From Litsea cubeba (lineage: Eukaryota > Streptophyta > Magnoliopsida > Laurales > Lauraceae), in the NCBI GenBank assembly GCA_012931725.1, contig CM022950.1, positions 57,202,663 through 57,266,662 on the forward strand: a DNA stretch of 64,000 nt. Direction: 5' to 3'. The notes under the pieces were generated by a model. The model searched no databases. It was not told the DNA's origin and saw only the letters and a program-made list of their open reading frames with translations. A program made the translations under genes and the position numbers. Position 1 is the first letter of the stretch, and each line of letters starts with the position of its first letter. Of this stretch, positions 35,201 through 46,130 are shown piece after piece.

Positions 35201-35408
35201 GGACAGAGTTTTTTTTGAACAGCTTGAAATTCAAAAGGTGTGCCAACTTTGGAGTCCCATTCATTTAACTCATGGTTTCTCTAGGTTAAAGCCGCAAAGA
35301 ATCCAAATTCCACTCTCAACAGAGTCTCTAAGTGGGCCACACTCAGAGATTCCAAATGAACAACCTTGCGGGTGTGGTATCCTCAAAATTTACTTCAATA
35401 GCTTCTAG

Positions 35409-37107
35409 ACGAAGAGCGTAGGATAGATAGAGAGTCCTAGTGTTAGTACTTCCCATTGATTTTCTTCCCTGCGCTGGTAGCTCTTTTAGGGCTAGAATCT
35501 CTTTCCTAGCGAGTTTGCTTGTTGGATTGCTATCTGAGTAGCTAGTAGGCAGCTCTGCTACGGCACTATCAGAGGCTCCAGACGCTAGTTAGTTCAGTCT
35601 GAGCAGTCTCCTAGTAGCTTCCTCTGTCCCTATCAGCCGTTCAGACGCAGACGATCAGACGATAGCCGAAGACGTTAGTATCTGCATTAACATCTTCTCT
35701 GTTTTATCGTCTTCCCCCCCGGTTCTCCCGATCTGGCTTTCCTGGGTCACTCTGCAAAGATTCAAGATTTCCCTCGGGTTTCTTCTTATAAAAGGGAAGG
35801 ACAAGGCCCTGGGCTTCCCTCTCCTGTCTGGGAGGGAGGAAGTGTTCCCTATATCTAGTTTTTTTCTGGCACTAATCGGTATACCTTCCCTTCACTTCCA
35901 GCTCTTGAAGTGAGTTTGCTTTGGCGTCCTTCATGCCCTATTTAGTCTATGGATAATGAAACCTGCTTCTTTCTCCTGAGCTAGGGTAAAAGAGAAGCAC
36001 CAGATATGAGAAGATGTCCTACGGCTAACTTCTTCTGGAGCTCTTTCCCGAAGTCGGTTGTTGGGCTTCCCCTTTCTTCGAGTGTTCGGTGCTGAGCTAA
36101 GCTGAGCTCCCAAGACTAAGGTACATAAATAAGACCTACAGACGGAGACGGCAAGAGGAAGGCGGAACGTTCTATCTTGTTGAAGTTCTCTCTCCGAGTG
36201 TCCTTGCTTGTCTGGTCGTTGAATGGAGAGCGAGAGAGAGATAAGGCATGCCCCCTCAGACTAGTATGCTATTGAGCCTAAAAGAAAGAGTAGCACCATA
36301 TCTGAGTCCAGAATCTTTTGTGTACAAGAATAGGTGGCCTACAGGTTGTTTAGCTTCCCGTTTCGGCGAGTGTTCCGTCCTGAGCTAAGTGCTGCCCTAT
36401 CTAGGTAGCTAGGGTAGCTGGCTGTGCCTCTATCCTCTAGGACGGATAGGCATAAGCGCTAGGAATACTCCACAAGTAAAGAAAGGGTGCAGGAAGAACG
36501 TAGCCCGTACGGGGCCATCTCCCTCCTGCTAAGAGTCCAAGGGATCGGAATACTGGGATCAGAAAGGCCATCATTGGGGCAAACGATGCAATTGCTTCCG
36601 TGCCCTCGTTCCTTTTCTCTCTTCGGATTTTCCTCCTATGTAGTCTCGAAGAAAAGATGGACGAGCCCTTCTTTCTCTTATATACGCTATTTGAGGATAT
36701 GGATTTGCCTGGCAATCCCCTGCCTATGCCCCTCTCGTAGCCCGCCCTTCCCGTTCGCAGTTTTCCCAGAACTTTTGGACTAGAGCCGCTGGGATAGCTC
36801 TTCTTGCTTTGCTAGCGAAGTAGCTAAGCGACTAGGGCAGCTATTTCAGTTCCGAGGAAAGAGAGGTGTAGTTTTCATATTGCGTATATAGGTATGTGAA
36901 AAGAGATGCTACCATGAGAATAAGTCCTACGGGTCTCTTCTCCTAGCGCAGCAAGCTCGGGAACCCCCTCTATCATCGTATGAGGGGACGAGCGGTACCT
37001 CATTCAATCTTCCTATTCATTTTTCTATTCTAGTGGCATAAGGAAGAGTGACCACCAAGATATGCGACAGGACCTGGCTGCCCAAGCTGCACTACTTGAT
37101 CCCTTAA
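35409..37107. other. Probable nuclear insertion of mitochondrial DNA (NUMT)
   Basis: Composition changes abruptly to near-balanced GC with words typical of plant mitochondrial spacers (GCTAGCGAAGTAGCTAAGCG, CTTCCCCTTTCTTCGAGTG, GAGCTAAGCTGAGCTCCC, AAAGAAAGAGTAGCACC), then returns to AT-rich DNA at about 37108. No protein, rRNA or tRNA gene is recognised; the longest frames (36437-36783, both strands) have no known motif. The organelle origin is inferred from composition and style only. A bacterial or plastid origin seems less likely. Confidence 0.55.
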
Positions 37108-37519
37108 CATGTTTTAATTAGGAGATAAGATATCAATTGTTATTTAGCAATTAAATATATTTATTTTTATCTTTTCTTTATAGAGATTAAATGAGAAATC
37201 AAAATACGTAAAAATTTATAGTTTAACATAGCTCATGTGTAACTCTACTAAACCTTTTCCCCTTTTTGAAAAAATCTTTTTTTTAGAATTTTTAGAATAA
37301 TTCTAATAATGTATTTTCTTTATTTTGGATTTATTTTATTCCAATAGTATATCCAACAAAGCCACAATTTTGATATTATAACATAAATTATCTATATCAT
37401 TTTTTTTGGCACATTTTCTTATTTTAGTTGGTTTAGAAACTTTGTAAGTTTATAAAATAAATTAGTTTAGTTTTGGGCCCATACTTAATGCTGGCCTTCT
37501 TCAATATTTAGTCTATATG
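37108..37519. other. Gene-free stretch
   Basis: AT-rich, no recognised feature. Confidence 0.5.
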
Positions 37520-37524
37520 GTGTT

Positions 37525-38423
37525 TGAATGTCTTTTTTGAAATGGTGGATCTCTAGATTGGTCAACTCAAACAGCCCAAACGATGTGTGCAAAAACAATA
37601 TGATATGTAGCGGAATTAAAGTAAAATCACACACCACAAGGGACACTAAATATAACATGGAAAGTTCAAACCAAGTGAAAAATCATAAATCCAAATTGGA
37701 TCAACAATCAAGCACTATGAATCTTGCAGTTAGAAGACACTTACAAATCCCTCCCCAGATAATCACTACTTATGGGTTGTGGTTACCTCTTGTGTAGCTT
37801 CACGCTTCAACGACTTTACTCCGTTGATGTCAAAAGATTCAAACCCGCTTGACTCCTCAGATCTTCTATGAAAGAAGATGATCTTTTGCAAGAGATGTAG
37901 AAGAAACTGCTCTCTAGATGAACTATGTGGCACAACTCTTTAATGGAAGCTCTAAAGAAGAATTCTCTCAATTAGGCTTTTTAACCCAAAACAATTAGAG
38001 AAGTATCCCTTTAAGGCAGCCATAGAGTCCTATACATCGGCTTAGAGATGTGCTTAGGGTTTCCTAAGATGATTTGGACTAAAACAGGCAGTTTGAGAAA
38101 TTTTAGAAATAGAAATCCTAATTTGTGCATGACTGAATCTCGTCGCCCATTCAAGCGGATGAAGACTCGCTCTAGCGGGGGATCATTCATTCTGTCTCAG
38201 AGTTATGCGACAACCTGAAGTGCTCACTCGAGCGGGGGAGTGAACCTTGGTTCTGGATCTGGAAAACTCAACTCACTTGTAATTCTGCCTGTCTTCTTTT
38301 GCCTTCCTTCTATCTTCAGTGTGAAGCCCCAACACATTCCATATCTAAAAGTTAAAAACTACAACTAAATTGTCTCAGAGTTTTGTCCAACCCATGAATT
38401 AGCCAACACTAAAAAACCTAACA
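37525..38423. mobile_element. Probable solo LTR (899 bp), TSD GTGTT
   Basis: Starts TGAATGTC, ends CCTAACA, flanked by GTGTT at 37520-37524 and 38424-38428. Read on the minus strand it runs TGTTAGG ... TTCA, the more usual LTR form, with GTGTTGGGGCTTCACAC inside. No gag/pol. Contains words like CACTCGAGCGGGGG near 38230, similar to CGCTCGAGCGAACG in the 28-31 kb insertion. Confidence 0.65.
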
Positions 38424-38592
38424 GTGTTCGAATAAGATCATAGAGTAGTTTTTACCATCATTGCATCTCAAAGAAATCTCTTTAACTTTGTGGATATACT
38501 TGACCAAACATTATCTTTATGTCATTCTAATTGTGCTCTAGTTTTTTTTTCATTTTTAAGAATTGTGTTCTAGTTTGTTTTGGGTAGGTTTC

Positions 38593-39458
38593 TGTAAGTG
38601 CAAAAAGTATAACTCACAAGAAAGGGGGGGGGGGGGGGTGCCTGCACGGACTTATCTAAAGAGATTGGGAACACCGATGCCTGTGTCTGAAATCTGAGAA
38701 AAAAAAGAAGAATAGTAGGTCAGAGGACCATGGCTTGGGCAGCGCAGGGCTCTCCGATGCCTAAGTCAGTTTAAGAACTGAATAGTAGGAGGAGGTTTTT
38801 GGGGAAGAAGATGATACCAGCAGTGTGGTGTCGTTGTTGGCTTCTTTTGCTTGTGGATTGTTCTTGTGTTTATATAGAGGAAGAGAGGAGATAAGGGGTG
38901 GTTGACTGTCTTGTCATAGCCCACTCTGTCAGGTACTAGGAAGGCGCAGTCCCATCGTAGCCTACTTTTCTTTAATTGCAGTCCCATCGAGCCTTATCAT
39001 GGCGCCTTGGGAGCTGTGGACGGCGATCTGTTAGGAACTATGAGTGGTGCCCTTATCTTGTCGCACATGCCGTAGCATGCTTGAGCGTCCATGGGAGGAC
39101 AGCTGTTAGCCCCTGGCTCGGCTAGCTCTGGCATTGTGATGTGTTGCCGAGGTTGGGGAGCCGAGGTCGAGAACGACCTTGACTCGGTTAGAGAGAGATC
39201 TGGCAAAGGCGCCAAGGTGGAGCACTTTGCCGAAGTGGGATGCTTTGGCCGAAGTTGAGTCTGCCGAAGTGGAGCAGTTTGCATTGCTGGGCGTGCACTG
39301 CCGAAGTGGAGGAGTCGTGCACATGAGGCGTGGAGCTCTCATCCGAGACCAAGGCGGGAGCACGAGACCGAGCCTGCAGGGATGGACTTACTGGTGCGGT
39401 GGCCTGAGATGGAGAATCTTGGCCGGGACTCTGATGAGTTCGGGAATATCCCCACATA
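38593..39458 (-). repeat. 3' LTR of gag-only element
   Basis: Plus-strand start TGTAAGTGCAAAAAG; end CCCCACATA where the partner LTR has CCCCACACA, a C-to-T change that destroys the terminal CA/TG. A G-run of about 15 at 38624-38638 has replaced a shorter run in the other copy. Contains TTTATATAGAGG (TATATAAA on the minus strand). Confidence 0.92.
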
Positions 39459-39476
39459 ATAGCCCCCCAGCTTCTG
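39459..39476 (-). promoter_or_regulatory. Polypurine tract
   Basis: On the minus strand AAGCTGGGGGGCTATTA directly precedes the LTR start TGTGGGG. This is the expected place and composition for second-strand priming. Confidence 0.7.
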
Positions 39477-39891
39477 AGCTCTGAGAGTACTCTTTGAGGT
39501 CGGAAGCTAAGAAAGGAGTTGTTGAGCTTGGTAGTTTTCAATGTCTGATTCGTCACCAATAGCGAGGCCGGGGCATGCCTGGTTAGTAGCCTGAGGCCAC
39601 CGTAGTCTTGTTGGCACTGTTGTCAAAAATCGAGAGATGAGCAGCTCGCTCGTAACCAGAGGTGCTCTCGCTGGCCGCGATTCTGATGCTGTCACCGAGA
39701 ATGAGTATGGCCGAGATTAGCATGAGGCCGAAGAGGTGATATGGAACAGTCTCTTCGGCATTCTAGCTGAGCTGCCATTAGCCGAGGTGGAGACGTGGAG
39801 CAGTCTCTTTGGCTGAGGTGGAGGCTGGACGGTACGCCAGAGCAGTCTCTTTTGTTTAGAAGCCTGGGTTCATGGACCTGAAGTTTTAGGA

Positions 39892-40160
39892 GCGACTGGG
39901 TGTATGAACCCTAAGTCAGTCCATGGGTGCGTGAACCCAAAGTTTAGGGAAGACTGGGTGTATGAACCCGAGGTCAGTCCCAGGGTGTATGAACCCAGAG
40001 TTTTAGGAGCGACTGGGAGTATGAACCATAAGTCAGTCCATGGGTGCGTGAACCCAAAGTTTAGGGAAGACTGGGTGTATGAACCTGAAGTCAGTCCCAG
40101 GGTGTATGAACCCAAAGTTTTAGGAGCGACTGGGTGTATGAACCCTAAGTCAGTCCCTCT
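39892..40160. repeat. 117-bp tandem array
   Basis: GCGACTGGG starts at 39892, 40009 and 40126 (period 117). Each unit has two related halves of about 58 bp with GTATGAACCC/GTGAACCCAAAGTTT. Because 117 is a multiple of three, frames stay open on both strands, which explains long but meaningless ORFs. Confidence 0.95.
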
Positions 40161-40330
40161 GGCGCTAGCCGAGATGGAGAAGCTTGGACGGTACGCCAGA
40201 GCAGTCTCTTTGGCGCTGGCCGAGATGGAGAAGTCTGGACGGTACGCCAGAGCAGTCTCTTTGGCGCTGGGCGAGATGGAGATGTCTGGACGGTACGCCA
40301 GAGCAGTCTCTTTGGCGCTGGCCGAGGCCA
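40161..40330. repeat. 51-bp tandem array
   Basis: GGCGCTRGCCGAGATGGAGA begins at 40161, 40212, 40263 (GGCGCTGGGCGAG) and 40314. The period of 51 equals 17 codons, and units differ at a few bases. Confidence 0.95.
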
Positions 40331-40374
40331 ACATGAGGTCAAACCTGCGTGAAGCGCGTAGCTAGCACGAGGGC

Positions 40375-40640
40375 GACACCAACATGAGGTCGTGGAATGC
40401 GGTCGAGACCAGCATGAGGCCGAAACCAGCGTGATGTGGAAACCAGCATGTAGACGGACCAGCATGAGGTCGTTAAATGCGGCCGAAACCATCATGAGGC
40501 CAAAACCAGCGTGAGGCGGAAACCAACACGTGGAACGACCAGCATGAGGTCGTTAAATGCGGTCGAGACCAGCATGAGGCCAAAACCAGCGTGAGGCGGA
40601 AACCAGCATATGGACGGACCAGCATGGGGTCGTTTGGATG
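40375..40640. repeat. 80-bp tandem array
   Basis: ACCAGCATGAGGTCGTTAAA recurs at 40458 and 40538, with flanking partial units. The shorter motif ACCAGCRTGAGGC repeats within each unit. Confidence 0.85.
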
Positions 40641-40747
40641 CCAAGAAGCCTGGGTGTATCTACCCAAGGACTTGGTGGCCCTGTTGCCGAACGCGAGTCA
40701 CGCCTGAGTGTATAAAATGAACCCAGGGTGAGCTCGGTGGCTTTGGA

Positions 40748-40935
40748 TGACTGATGGCGGTAGAGGACCGTGCGATCAAGGCTGACAACAGAGGACCGTG
40801 CTGTCGAAATGACGGTAGAGGGTCGTATGATCGAAGCCGACAGTAGAGGGTCGTGCCGGTGTCATCGAAGCTGACAGTAGAGGAAAGTGCCGCCGAAATG
40901 ACGATAGATGGTCGAGCCATCGAAGCTGACAGGTG
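40748..40935. repeat. Degenerate 30-35 bp repeats
   Basis: Repeated GACRGTAGAGGRYCGTG and ATCGAAGCTGACAGTAGAGG words with variable spacing. It lies just downstream of the gag frame on the minus strand. Confidence 0.75.
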
Positions 40936-40963
40936 GTTGAAGCTAAGTGATGATAGGAGACAT

Positions 40964-41980
40964 CTAGCTGCCTCCAGAGCTGGAGGAGACTTCTGCCGAG
41001 CTGGGGTCTGCTATCGAGCTGGAGGCTTCTGCCGAGCTGGAGACATCCACTGAGATGGAGGCTGTCTGGTCGCTCTCGTAAAGGTTGAAATGCTCCTGAG
41101 CTCGGGCTTCGTCTGCTTCTTGCCTGACGAACCGGTTTATCATGATCATCAGTGCTGCCATAGTGACCACGGGATGCATGGCCAAGTCCCTCCAAAGCTC
41201 GTTGCCTGGTAGGAGGGCTTGTCGGAAAGACATGACTGCTATTGTATCTGAGGCATTCTCGATCTGGCTGTAGACAGTCCAGAACCTTTTGGCGAACTGC
41301 GTGACGTTCTCGGTCTGCTTCATTCTAAGGGCCATCAGGTCGGCGGCTGACCTGGGGATGACCCTGTGAGCTTGGAACTTCATCATGAAGGAACTCCGGA
41401 GCTGCTGCCAACTTTTGATCGATCCTTAGGAGAGTGCGTAGAACCACTTTAGGGGGAGGTCCCCGAGGCTGGAAGAGAAGACTATGCAGTTCAGGTGGCC
41501 TGCATCGCCCCACACCAACATCCTATGAGTGAAGTGCCGGAGGTGTGCTGCTGGGTCCGAGGTCCCATTGTAAACCACGAACCTCGGGACGCTGAAATCT
41601 TCAGGAAGGGGGAAGTTTCTGATCTCTGGAGAGAAGGGGGATGTGCCGAAATCATAAGAGTTCAGCCGAACTCGAGTGAAACCGGCCATCTCCATGTTCT
41701 GTCGTACTGCTTGCTATATGCGTCGATCAAGCCACTCTCTGGAGTCGTGGTTGTTACCCGAGCTTTCGCCATGAGCTCGGTTGCTTCTGTTGTCCTTCAG
41801 GGTGCGCCTTTTGGAAGGTAGAGTCGAGGTCGAATCCTTAGAGGATGAACCCGATCGAGTATCCTGCTGTTGGATGCTTGCTGGACCAGATCTTGCTCCT
41901 GAACTTTCCCGGCGAGGGACCGTCGGCAGCTGCGTCGACAGTGTCAATGGTCCATTTCCCTTTCTGGTTCTTTGAGGCAT
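40964..41980 (-). pseudogene. gag: gag of the gag-only element, two in-frame stops
   Basis: The frame starts at ATG 41980-41978 and keeps one register to the stop at 40966-40964, about 338 codons, broken by a TAG at 41716-41714 and a TAA at 41428-41426. The first third is Ser/Arg-rich. The middle reads PEDFSVPRFVVYNGTSDPAAH, then FSSSLGDLPLKWFYAL, SWQQLRSSFMMKF and MKQTENVTQFAKRFWTVYSQ, which is the Ty3/gypsy Retrotrans_gag pattern. Gag forms the virus-like particle. No CCHC zinc knuckle follows; the frame ends in Ser/Glu-rich repeats. It is close to intact, and the stops may be recent. Confidence 0.88.
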
Positions 41981-42013
41981 GGTGTTTGGGAAGATGACTT
42001 TTTATAGCCGTTT

Positions 42014-42031
42014 TCCACAGATGGCGCCAAT
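42014..42031 (-). promoter_or_regulatory. Primer-binding site
   Basis: Minus strand ATTGGCGCCATCTGTGG immediately after the 5' LTR end (CTTACA). TTGGCGCC-type sites are usual in plant Ty3/gypsy elements. The priming tRNA was not determined. Confidence 0.7.
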
Positions 42032-42889
42032 TGTAAGTGCAAAAAATGTAACTCACAAGAAGTGGGGGGTGCCTGCACGGACTTATCCAAATAGATTGGG
42101 AACACCGATGCCTGTGCTTGAAACCTGATAAAAGGATAGAAGATTAGTAGGTCAGAGGACCCTGGCTTGGGCAGCGCAGGGCTCTTCGATGCCTAAGTCA
42201 GTTTAAGAACTGAACAGTAGGAGGAGATTTTTGGGGAAGAAGATGATACCAGCAGTGTGGTGTCGTTGTTGGCTTCTTTTGCTTGTGGATTGTTCTTGTG
42301 TTTATATAGAGGAAGAGAGGAGACAAGGGGGTAGTTGACTGTCTTGTCATAGCCCACTCTGTCAGGTACTAGGAGGCGCAGTCCCATCGTAGCCTACTTT
42401 TCTTTAATTGCAATCCCATCGAGCCTTATCATGGCGCCTTGGGAGCTGTGGACGGTGATTTGTCAAGGACTATGGGCGGTGCCCTTGTCTTGTCGCACGT
42501 GCCGTAGCATGCTTGAGCGTCCATGAGAGGACAGCTGTTAGCCCCTGGCTCGGCTAGCTCTGGCATTGTGATGTGTTGCCGAGGTTGGGGAGTCGAGGTC
42601 GAGAACGACCTTGACTCGGCTAGAGAGAGATCTGGCAAAGGCGCTGAGGTGGAGCACTTGGCCGAAGTGGGATGCTTTGGCCGAATTTGAGTCTGCCGAA
42701 GTGGAGCAGTCTGCAGTGCTGGGCGTGCACTACCGAAGTGGAGGAGTCGTGCACAGGAGGCGTAGAGCTCTCATCCGAGACCAAGGCGGGAGCACGAGAC
42801 CGAGCCTGTCGGGATGGACTTGCGGTGCGGTGGCCTGAGATGGAGAATCTTGGCTGGGACTCTGATGAGTTCGGGAATATCCCCACACA
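42032..42889 (-). repeat. 5' LTR of gag-only element
   Basis: Pairs with 38593-39458. It is intact at both tips (TGTAAG .. CCACACA on the + strand). TTTATATAGAGG near 42300 gives TATATAAA on the minus strand, a likely core promoter. Confidence 0.92.
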
Positions 42890-42894
42890 GTTTC

Positions 42895-43010
42895 TATTCA
42901 TAACTAGCTAAAAAATCTTCTCATTTGTGCAGGAAGGATTTTTACTTGGCTGGCATAAAAGCATACCCTTTTGTGAGTCTCTTCAGGATATCTGAAAGCA
43001 AACTTGGCTT
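42895..43010 (+). other. Host DNA left of the CACTA element, exon-like
   Basis: After GTGCAG (about 42932) the DNA reads KDFYLAGIKAYPFVSLFRIS and ESKLG in one frame up to the transposon. With the CACTA element removed it continues a few codons to a stop. It might be the interrupted end of a gene, but I do not recognise the protein. Confidence 0.3.
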
Positions 43011-43017
43011 CACTACA

Positions 43018-44160
43018 ACAAACTGCACCTTTCCCGACACTATTTGCCGATGCAGTGAAAATTTGCGTTGGCAAAAGTCTTATTTCCAACGCATATTTGG
43101 ACTGCGTTGGCAAAAGTCATAGAAATTGCTACTTTTATCGACGCAAGTAAGACCGCGTTGGCAGAAGCTGTAGTAACCACCTTGGCACCAACAAAAAATC
43201 CCCCCAAAAGAGAGGGAAAGTTTTGCCAACGTGATTTTTTCTATTGGCGACGCAATAATGCATTGGCAATTATCTTGCCTACTGGCGACGCACATATGTG
43301 TGTTGGGAAAGCTTTGAGTTTTTATTCGCACCATTGCCGATGCATTATTGCGTCCGCAAAGCCCCATCTATGACAAACTTACATTTCTCGACACTATTTT
43401 CCGACGCAGTAAAAATTTGCGTTGGCAAAAATCACAGAGAATTGCTACTTTTACCGACACAAGTAAGACCGCGTTGGCAAAAGCTGTGGAAAAGTTTTCC
43501 CGATACTATTTGCCGACGCAGTGAAAATTGACGTTGGTAAAAGTCTTTTTCCCGATGCATGTTTGGACTGCGTTGGCAAAAGTCATAGAGAATTGCTACT
43601 TTTACCGACACAAGTAAGACCGCGTTGCCAAAAGTCACAGAGATTTGCTACTTTTAACGACGCAAGTAAGACTGCGTTGTCAAAAGCTGTGGAAAAACTT
43701 TCCCGACACTATTTGCCGACGCAGTGAAAATTGGCGTTGGTAAAAGTCTTTTTTCCGATGCATGTTTGGACTGCGTTGGCAAAAGTCACAGAGAATTGCT
43801 ACTTTTACCGACGCAAGTAAGACCGCGTTGGCAAAAGCTATGGAAAAACTTTCCCGACACTATTTGCCGACGCAGTAAAAACTGGCGTTGGTAAAAGTCT
43901 TTTTTCCGATGCATATTTGGATTGTGTTGGCGAAAGTCACAGAGAATTGCTACTTTTATTGACACAAGTAAGATCGCGTTGGCAAAAGTCGTGGAAAACT
44001 GCCGTTGGTAAAAGTCTTTTTTCCGATGCATATTTGGATTGTGTTGGCGAAAGTCACAGAGAATTGCTACTTTTATTGACACAAGTAAGATCGCGTTATG
44101 TTGTGGAAAACATTTATTTTGCCTACTGCGACGCATAGGTCTGCGTCCGCAAAACCCTAT
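43018..44160. repeat. Left subterminal array of the CACTA element
   Basis: Degenerate units of about 170 bp built from TTTCCCGACACTATTTGCCG, GCGTTGGTAAAAGTC, TTGCTACTTTTACCGACGCA and AAGACCGCGTTGGCAAAAG. These are typically transposase-binding repeats. Open frames here are artefacts. Confidence 0.9.
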
Positions 44161-44559
44161 TTAGTAAAATTCTTTTTTACCAAAATTATATAAGCAAACC
44201 GTTTTAATTGCTTTGATTTATTCCCAACTCTCTGCCTATTTCATGTCTATTTTTTTTTTTAAATTCTAGGGGCAAGTACAATATCTTCTAGCGGAGTATG
44301 CTAAGAACTTTTTTGGATGGGTCCCACTCGTGCCCATATTAATCAGAGTCGTTCAAAATGGTCAAACACATTCATTTATGAGGTATCCCAATTTCTTGTT
44401 TAAAATTGAGTGAGAACCACTGTAAGATTGACCATATAAAAAACCATGTCTAAAAAAAATTTATTTTATTAACTTTTTTTTTTTTGTGTTCAATCATACA
44501 ATGAGATAACCTCCAATCAAAATGAGATTTGACGATATCTTATAAATATATGGTGGTTA

Positions 44560-44645
44560 TTCGTCGAGAGTCGGACTCATATATAAGAAAAGCCCCACCC
44601 TTTTTTTTTGACTCATATATAAGAAAAGCCCCACCCAATTTAAAA
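44560..44645. repeat. Two-copy direct repeat
   Basis: GACTCATATATAAGAAAAGC and CCCACCC occur twice about 38 bp apart. The TATATAAG within each copy could serve as a TATA element for the leader-like block downstream, which is inference. Confidence 0.8.
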
Positions 44646-44699
44646 AAAAAATAACAATAAAAAGGCCTGTATTTTGAGCCCATACTTCCGAATCTTCAT

Positions 44700-45010
44700 G
44701 ATGTAATCTTTCTCTCACGCTCTCATATCCCTCTCCCTCTTTAGCTCTCTCCCTCTCTGTCCCTCATCTCCCTCTCTTGCTCTCATCTCCCTCTCTCGCC
44801 TCGCCCTCATCTTCTCCAGACGCTCTCATATCCCTCTCTCCAGACGCGGCACGACGAAATACCTGGTGCCCCCTTTTTCCGGTCATCTTCACCAAAGCCA
44901 GCACGAGTTCAACCCATTTTTCGATCGTCTTCTCCAGCCATATGTGGCCCTCTTCTGCTCTATCTCTGTAACAGAGAATCCAAAAAGGAGCAGGAATAGA
45001 TCCAGGTATT
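44700..45010 (+). other. Leader-like CT-rich block in the CACTA interior
   Basis: Starts with repeats of CTCTCATATCCCTCTCC and related pyrimidine words, then a GC-richer stretch with an open frame (MLSSPSLASPSSSPDALISL) ending near 44971. It resembles a plant 5' leader. The protein is not recognised and is low-complexity. Confidence 0.3.
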
Positions 45011-45169
45011 TCAGTTTACTCTCAAAACCCTAAATATATCCGAGAAAGTGTGCAATGTCTTGCTTGATCGAAGAGTAAAGCCCTAGCTGTTTGTGGGCTA
45101 TTTTAAAAATGCAATATTGAGAAGTGAGATGCGTTCTCCTTTGAATCCATATATCTACGGATTTGAGTT

Positions 45170-45286
45170 TCAGATATCCAGCGGTTAAGAAGGATGACAC
45201 AGACCATGAGGAACAAAGAGGCATGGAATATGAGAAGAAGCAACCTTTGCTCCCGATGAAGCAAAAAGACAATGGAAAAGAAAAAG
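45170..45286 (+). other. Exon-like segment in the CACTA interior
   Basis: Acceptor TTGAGTTTCAG, then an open frame reading YPAVKKDDTDHEEQRGMEYE and KKQPLLPMKQKDNGKEK up to a GTATGG donor. Splice sites and a charged, protein-like composition suggest a captured or transposon-encoded exon. Family unknown. Confidence 0.35.
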
Positions 45287-46130
45287 GTATGGTGAAGCTT
45301 CCATATGTCAGTAACACATTGTGGGACTCAATGTAGATGTGGGTCAAATGTAGAAATTACTGTGATCTAATGGCCTGTGTGCATTGGTAAGATTGTCAGA
45401 ATCAAATATCTGGTTTGGGGCTTCAGGCGAATGTTGTGGCTTCAACCCCCACCCACTAGGAAAAAACTCATTTGGGCTATGCAGCCCATTTGGCCAAGCC
45501 CCCATCTAAAACAACCATTGAGCCCCCACCTCCAACTCCAAAACCCCTAAATCTCTCCCTCTCTATCCATAGAGAATAATGATCGGTCTTTTCCTTTTTT
45601 TTTTCTCGACTGTCTCTGCCACTGCCACAGGTAAAATGCAAGGCAACACCTTCTTTGTATTTTAGGTTAAGGGCTTATGCAACTACATAACTTATATCTT
45701 GAGTTTTGTAACTACAGAGTTCTCTCTCACCCCAAAGTAGTTTCATCATTTGAAAGAAGTGTTGACTTTTGCAATTGTGGATAAAAAGAACAACTCTGCA
45801 TTCATTCTCCTTTGATGCTTCCCTCATTGATGGGTTCTAACCAGCCCTAAACTCTAAAGATATATGTATCTTTAACAACCAAGAATTTGTTATATATCTT
45901 GAAGTTGTTAAACTACAAGTCTAACTTCACACCCTGAATGGCAACCCAAAAGAGTATGTAAGTATGTAGTCTGTAAGTTAATCAAATCACATCTGTTTTG
46001 CATTAGCCAAATCCCTGTGACTAAGGTTTCAAATGCTACATGAAGAGCACCATGGTACCATTGCCTCTACTGTAAAGATGTGGATCTTTCTGTGTTCCAT
46101 ATATTGGAGAAAAAAATGTTTGTTTTCTTA

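Larger units (their letters stand above)
32111..35408 (-). mobile_element. LINE-C remnant, split by solo LTR and SINE
   Basis: A second minus-strand LINE tail. The zinc-binding domain is at 35170-34990 (WKGMWSLPFPQRVFFVGWKC), its continuation (EESIEHAL | LCDHARAA) straddles the solo LTR at 32757-34808, and an RNase H-like segment is at 32409-32155. Deleting the LTR and one AGAGG restores an open join through this domain. The upstream part is cut off at about 35408 by organelle-like DNA. The downstream tail is interrupted by LINE-B. Confidence 0.8.
38593..42889 (-). mobile_element. Two-LTR, gag-only retrotransposon with TSD GTTTC
   Basis: Two LTRs of about 860 bp in the same orientation flank 2.57 kb of internal DNA. 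The target duplication is GTTTC at 38588-38592 and 42890-42894. Orientation is minus: primer-binding-like TTGGCGCCATCTGTGG follows the right (5') LTR and a GGGGGGCTAT polypurine-like tract precedes the left (3') LTR. The internal region has gag only, with no protease, RT or integrase, and several tandem arrays. The LTRs are still very similar, so the insertion is young. It is non-autonomous, comparable to TR-GAG or deletion derivatives of Ty3/gypsy. Confidence 0.92.

Noticed and set aside
36437..36783. ORFs of about 95 codons on both strands in the organelle-like block
   Set aside because: No motif of a mitochondrial gene, overlapping opposite-strand frames, and probably spacer DNA.
39870..40365. 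Overlapping ORFs of about 153 codons on both strands
   Set aside because: They arise from tandem repeats whose periods (117 and 51 bp) are multiples of three. The translated repeats match no family.
43068..44138. Many short ORFs on both strands
   Set aside because: Chance frames over the CACTA left subterminal repeats.
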